DNA from: Labrenzia sp. OB1
GTDB taxonomy: Bacteria > Pseudomonadota > Alphaproteobacteria > Rhizobiales > Stappiaceae
Length of the DNA: 64,000 nt
Direction of reading: 5' to 3'
Assembly: GCF_001624695.1 (NCBI RefSeq)
Contig: NZ_JSEP01000022.1
Span: 1 to 64,000 of the forward strand
A model generated the notes under the pieces. That model was not told the origin of the DNA, searched no databases, and worked only from the letters and a program-made list of their open reading frames with translations. Both the position numbers and the translations under genes were made by a program. Position 1 is the stretch's first letter. Each line of letters opens with the position of its first letter. Shown here piece after piece: positions 60,953-64,000 of the stretch.

Positions 60953-61399
60953 CTACTTCAGCCTTGCATCCTTCAAGGCTTCGAGTAGCAACTCCGTTTC
61001 CTTGACCTTGTCGCCCGCGGCGTCGGGGACCTCGACGTAGGAAACGTTGACGGCATTGTCCGGCCAGGCCAGGACCAAGGTGAAATAGATCCACGCGCCT
61101 TTGTTGAAGAATTCCAGGTCAAGCGAGATCTTCGGCGTTGTTTCCCATTCGACGTCCACCTGGGCGGCCATGGAATAACGCAAGGAGCCTTCCTTGAAAT
61201 ACAGCTCGGCCGCGGACTTGATCAGTTCCTCAATGTTGCCGTGCTGGTCGGTGCGGATATAGGCGACGAAATCGATCACATCGACGAGCTTCAGGTCTTC
61301 GATGAAATCGGTCAGGGCCGAAGCGATCGCTTCCTGGCGTAGCCGGTCGCTGGCAAGGCCGGTTGACATGTTCCCGTTGCCTTCAGGCAGGTCTTGCAT
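60953..61399 (-). CDS. Hypothetical protein next to flhB
   Basis: 148 residues from ATG 61399-61397 (MQDLPEGNGNMSTG), with AAGG about 9 nt upstream; the frame is open 19 codons further. The N-terminal half is helical (LRQEAIASALTDFIEDLKLVDVIDFVAYIRTDQHGNIEELIKSAAELYF), then beta-rich (QVDVEWETTPKISLDLEFFNKGAWIYFTLVLAWPDNAVNVSYVEVP). No signal peptide or membrane helix is seen. I do not recognise the family. It may be cotranscribed with flhB upstream on the same strand, but 225 bp separate them. Confidence 0.7.
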   Translation of the reverse strand: MQDLPEGNGNMSTGLASDRLRQEAIASALTDFIEDLKLVDVIDFVAYIRTDQHGNIEELIKSAAELYFKEGSLRYSMAAQVDVEWETTPKISLDLEFFNKGAWIYFTLVLAWPDNAVNVSYVEVPDAAGDKVKETELLLEALKDARLK

Positions 61400-61624
61400 G
61401 ATCGGCGCCTTCAATACGATTGGACGAACCAGGCACAGTCCGGGTCGCGTGTTCAAGGTCCTTGCGCATTTGGAGTTTCTGGTGCGCGTCGCGCGCCGAT
61501 ACGTTCAAGACAGGGTCTTTCGACCCGGCTTGCTTCACAGATAAACGCAAAATAAAGCGCCTTCTTGCTCCAGCCATAATGAGGTTTTTCCGCTCAGATG
61601 GGCTAACCCTGACTACGACTTGTT

Positions 61625-62701
61625 CTATACTGCAGTTCTTGTTTGGCGTGAGTACACATAACAGATAATTTCTGCAACCGCTCTATAGAATTCTGGAGGT
61701 ATCATTTGTTCGATTTCTGTCGCCGCATATAGAGATCGCGCAAGTTGTACGTCTTCGATCACGGGTATGTTGTTGCTTTCCGCGATTTCGCGGATCTTCA
61801 GAGCAATCAGGTCCTGACCCTTGGCAATCACAATCGGTGCCGGGTTCTGGTCACCGTCATAGCGCAGCGCAACGGCATAATGGGTCGGGTTGGCAATAAC
61901 CATGGTTGCCTGCGGGACGGCGGACATCATGCGGTTGCGGGCCCTGTCTCGCGCCAGCGAACGCTGGCGGGCCTTGACGATCGGGTCGCCTTCCGCCTGC
62001 TTGTGCTCATCCTTGATTTCCTGCTTGCTCATGCGCAGGTTCTTGCGCCAGTGCGAGCGCGACCAAAGGACATCGACGGTCACCAGCAGGATTGTCACGA
62101 CGCATACGCCGGCGATCAGCCGCATGGAAATCTGCAGGATCGTTTCCGGCAACGCGCTGGGGTCGGTAAACATGGCGTTGATCAGTTCCACTTCATTTGC
62201 CCGGAACTGGCGAAACACGATGGCACTGACCGTGGTGAACTTGAAAACCGCCTTGAGAAATTCAACAAGGCCCTGTGCACCGAAAATCCGATTCCAGCCT
62301 TTCGAAGGCGAAAGTTTCGACAAATCCGGCTTGATCCGGTGAAAGACGATGCTCGGGCTGTTCTGAAGAAATGCCGATGCGAGACCTGCGACAGACAACA
62401 GCGCAATGACCGGAGCGAGAAACACGGCGGTTTCGATTGAAACCGCATGAGAGAGCAGCAATGCGTCCGCGCTGTTTCCAAGTCTCACACCTCCCGAAAT
62501 ATCCAGGAGATGGGTCAGCTTTACGACAAGCTGACGGGCTCCCGATGTCACTACGAAACCTCCGATCAGCAGGGCGGCAATGAAAGTCGCAAGGACCGGC
62601 GCTTCTCTTGAAACCGGAGTGTTGCCTTTTTCGATTGCATCCCGAACCTTCTTCTCGGTCGGTTCTTCTGTTTTTGAATCCTTGTCTGTCTCTTCCGACA
62701 T
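61625..62701 (-). CDS. flhB: Flagellar export switch protein FlhB
   Basis: 358 residues starting MSEETDKDSKTEEPTEKKVRDAIEKGNTPVSRE, the FlhB start. Four membrane helices lie in residues ~30-215. The cytoplasmic domain contains the self-cleavage site NPTH (VIANPTHYAVALRYD, near residue 272) after MSKQEIKDEHKQAEGDP. Cleavage switches export from rod/hook to filament proteins. It lies 51 bp after fliG on the - strand. Confidence 0.97.
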   Translation of the reverse strand: MSEETDKDSKTEEPTEKKVRDAIEKGNTPVSREAPVLATFIAALLIGGFVVTSGARQLVVKLTHLLDISGGVRLGNSADALLLSHAVSIETAVFLAPVIALLSVAGLASAFLQNSPSIVFHRIKPDLSKLSPSKGWNRIFGAQGLVEFLKAVFKFTTVSAIVFRQFRANEVELINAMFTDPSALPETILQISMRLIAGVCVVTILLVTVDVLWSRSHWRKNLRMSKQEIKDEHKQAEGDPIVKARQRSLARDRARNRMMSAVPQATMVIANPTHYAVALRYDGDQNPAPIVIAKGQDLIALKIREIAESNNIPVIEDVQLARSLYAATEIEQMIPPEFYRAVAEIICYVYSRQTRTAV

Positions 62702-62752
62702 TCAGCCAATCGTCTCCTGGCCCGCTGTTCCGCGTTTCCGGTCCGGGAGCGG

Positions 62753-63820
62753 TCAGGCGAAAAATGCGCCGTCGTCCTGTTTCGGGTTCAGCTCTATTTC
62801 GCCCCTGCCGGCCATTTCCAGCGCAAGGTTTGTGATCGCGCTGCGGGCATCGAGAACGTCGCGCTGCGCTGCGGGTTCCCCGGCGGCGAGTTCGTGCTCC
62901 GCGATACGCCGTGCGCGGGATGTCAGCGACGAAAGGATGACTTCGCGGAACTGCGCGTTGGTTCCCTTCAGCGCGAGAACGATCCGGTCGGTTGGGATCT
63001 GATCGAATATCGCCATCCGGGTTCGGGCATTGAGGTTGGTGATGTCGTCGAAGGTGAAGAGCAGGCCCTTGAGAAGTTCCGCTGTCTTCGGTTTGACGAC
63101 ATTGAGATTGTCCAGCGCGTCTTCCATGTGCTCGCGGTCCATCTTGTTCAGGATGTCCGCCATGCGGGCATGGGAATCTGCCTCCAGGGTTCCGGACAGG
63201 TTGAGCATGAAATCCTCGTGCATGGTCTTTTCCACGTCGCGCATGATTTCCGGAACAACCGCCTTGATGGACAGCATTCTGCGGACAAGCTGGTTGCGCG
63301 TCTCGCCGTTGACCTGGCCCAGAACCTTGGCCGCCGCAGCGGGTTTTATCTTTGTCAGGATCAGCGCTGCGGTCTGCGGATGTTCCTTGAGGAGATAATT
63401 TGCAAACACGGTTTCGGAAACCGTGGTCAGCCGGTCCCAGATGGAGCGGTTCGAATTGCCGAGAACATCCGACATGATGTCCGAGAGCTGATCGTCCGGA
63501 AGGATGCCCTCGAGCATCTTTTCAACTTCATTGGCGGAGCCGTAGAGCGTTGTGCCGTGGGAAAACTGTTCGATGAACTCCTCGGCCAGCAGATCGAGTT
63601 CTTCCGAGGCCACCGTTCCCAGCTGCGCCGCGGAAACGGTGATCATGCGGATTTCTTCCTGGTCGAAATGCTGCAGCAGCTTCTGGGAACTGGTTTTACC
63701 TAGCGACAGGAGAAGCGCAGCCACCCGCTGCACGCCGTTCAGACGGCGTACGGGCGGAGCAGGAGGCTGGGAGAAACTCGCGGATTGAGCCGCGGCGGCG
63801 GCATTGGCAGTGCTCGACAT
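62753..63820 (-). CDS. fliG: Flagellar motor switch protein FliG
   Basis: 355 residues from ATG 63820-63818 (MSSTANAAAAA); GTG 63826 with AGGA closer upstream is an alternative. The N-terminal part (LNGVQRVAALLLSLGKTSSQKLLQHFDQEEIRMI), the middle domain with the EHPQTAALILTKI motif (here KEHPQTAALIL), and the C-terminal torque domain (LLFTFDDITNLNARTRMAIFDQIPTDRIVLALKGTNAQFREVILSSLTSRARRI) are complete. It couples the stator to the C ring. Confidence 0.97.
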   Translation of the reverse strand: MSSTANAAAAAQSASFSQPPAPPVRRLNGVQRVAALLLSLGKTSSQKLLQHFDQEEIRMITVSAAQLGTVASEELDLLAEEFIEQFSHGTTLYGSANEVEKMLEGILPDDQLSDIMSDVLGNSNRSIWDRLTTVSETVFANYLLKEHPQTAALILTKIKPAAAAKVLGQVNGETRNQLVRRMLSIKAVVPEIMRDVEKTMHEDFMLNLSGTLEADSHARMADILNKMDREHMEDALDNLNVVKPKTAELLKGLLFTFDDITNLNARTRMAIFDQIPTDRIVLALKGTNAQFREVILSSLTSRARRIAEHELAAGEPAAQRDVLDARSAITNLALEMAGRGEIELNPKQDDGAFFA

Positions 63821-63871
63821 TGTCACATGTTCCTGAGGAGACCTGGGGCTACGGACCGGTTGGTTTCTGGA

Positions 63872-64000
63872 TCAGATGTCCAGACCGCCGTTCTGCGCGC
63901 TGATGATTTCCGTCAACGAGACGCCGAAACGGGAATTGTCGTCTTCGACGACGACCACCTCGCCGCGGGCAATCACGCGGCCGTTGACGACGATATCGAT
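63872..64000 (-). CDS. fliN: Flagellar motor switch protein FliN, C-terminal end (runs off the window)
   Basis: The last 42 residues, IDIVVNGRVIARGEVVVVEDDNSRFGVSLTEIISAQN, are the SpoA-domain end of FliN (the V-N-G-x-x-I-A-x-G-E-V-V-V motif). Only the 3' end is in the window. It precedes fliG by about 50 bp on the same strand. Confidence 0.92.
   Translation of the reverse strand: MDIVVNGRVIARGEVVVVEDDNSRFGVSLTEIISAQNGGLDI

Noticed and set aside
1..64000. tRNA, rRNA, CRISPR arrays, prophage or defence systems
   Set aside because: I looked for their typical signatures (clover-leaf arms with TTCGA-type loops, regular direct repeats with spacers, integrase or restriction genes) and found none that could be supported.

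Overview
The window is chromosomal DNA of an alphaproteobacterium. The best guess is the Hyphomicrobiales, perhaps the Stappiaceae (Roseibium/Labrenzia/Stappia group). The evidence is the flagellar gene order (flgB-flgC-fliE-flgG-flgA-flgI-motE-flgH-fliL-fliP-fla, then fliF ... motB-motC-fliK, then flgE-flgK-flgL-flaF-flbT-flgD-fliQ-flhA-fliR), the alphaproteobacterial LexA boxes of the form GTTC-N7-GTTC, and LpxI in place of LpxH in the lipid A cluster. The genus is an inference from gene content; no 16S or tRNA gene is present.

Region 1 (1-5.6 kb) is accessory DNA. It holds the N-terminal part of an IS630-type transposase, a very large multi-pass membrane protein of unknown function with PPC-like repeats at its C-terminus, a dead IS5-family element with at least three frame-breaking changes (one a 38-bp insertion containing a perfect hairpin), and a GNAT acetyltransferase.

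Region 2 (5.6-21 kb) is a conserved translation, envelope and lipid A run on the + strand: rpsB, tsf, pyrH, frr, uppS, cdsA, dxr, rseP, bamA, lpxD, fabZ, lpxA, lpxI, lpxB. It makes the ribosome/elongation partner pair, UMP, undecaprenyl and isoprenoid precursors, CDP-diacylglycerol, the outer-membrane assembly pore and lipid A disaccharide. A dispersed inverted-repeat element closes it and supplies the stop codon of lpxB.

Region 3 (21-33.5 kb) is housekeeping: gltA and gltX (-), comEC (+), lexA (-, with two SOS boxes in its own promoter), an alpha/beta hydrolase and fumC (+), then on the - strand a sugar-acid dehydratase of the FAH family, a small DnaB-like ATPase, a PilZ protein and a secreted glycine-zipper protein.

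Region 4 (33.5-58.7 kb) is a continuous flagellar block on the + strand: rod, rings, export gate, flagellin, MS ring, stator accessory proteins, hook, hook-filament junction and the FlaF/FlbT flagellin regulators. Terminators or large hairpins cut it into about seven transcription units. A near-palindromic motif, (A/C)AGCYT-CGCGC-AAGCTY, sits in the gap before the first gene of every unit (flgB, motE, fla, fliF, flgE, flhA, flgJ). I regard it as the most interesting signal here. The flagellin leader can also fold so that its Shine-Dalgarno sequence is paired, which fits the presence of FlbT.

Region 5 (58.7-64 kb) holds three non-flagellar genes (one a frameshifted serine hydrolase of the beta-lactamase family), then flhB, fliG and the end of fliN on the - strand, so the switch/export genes are inverted relative to the rest.
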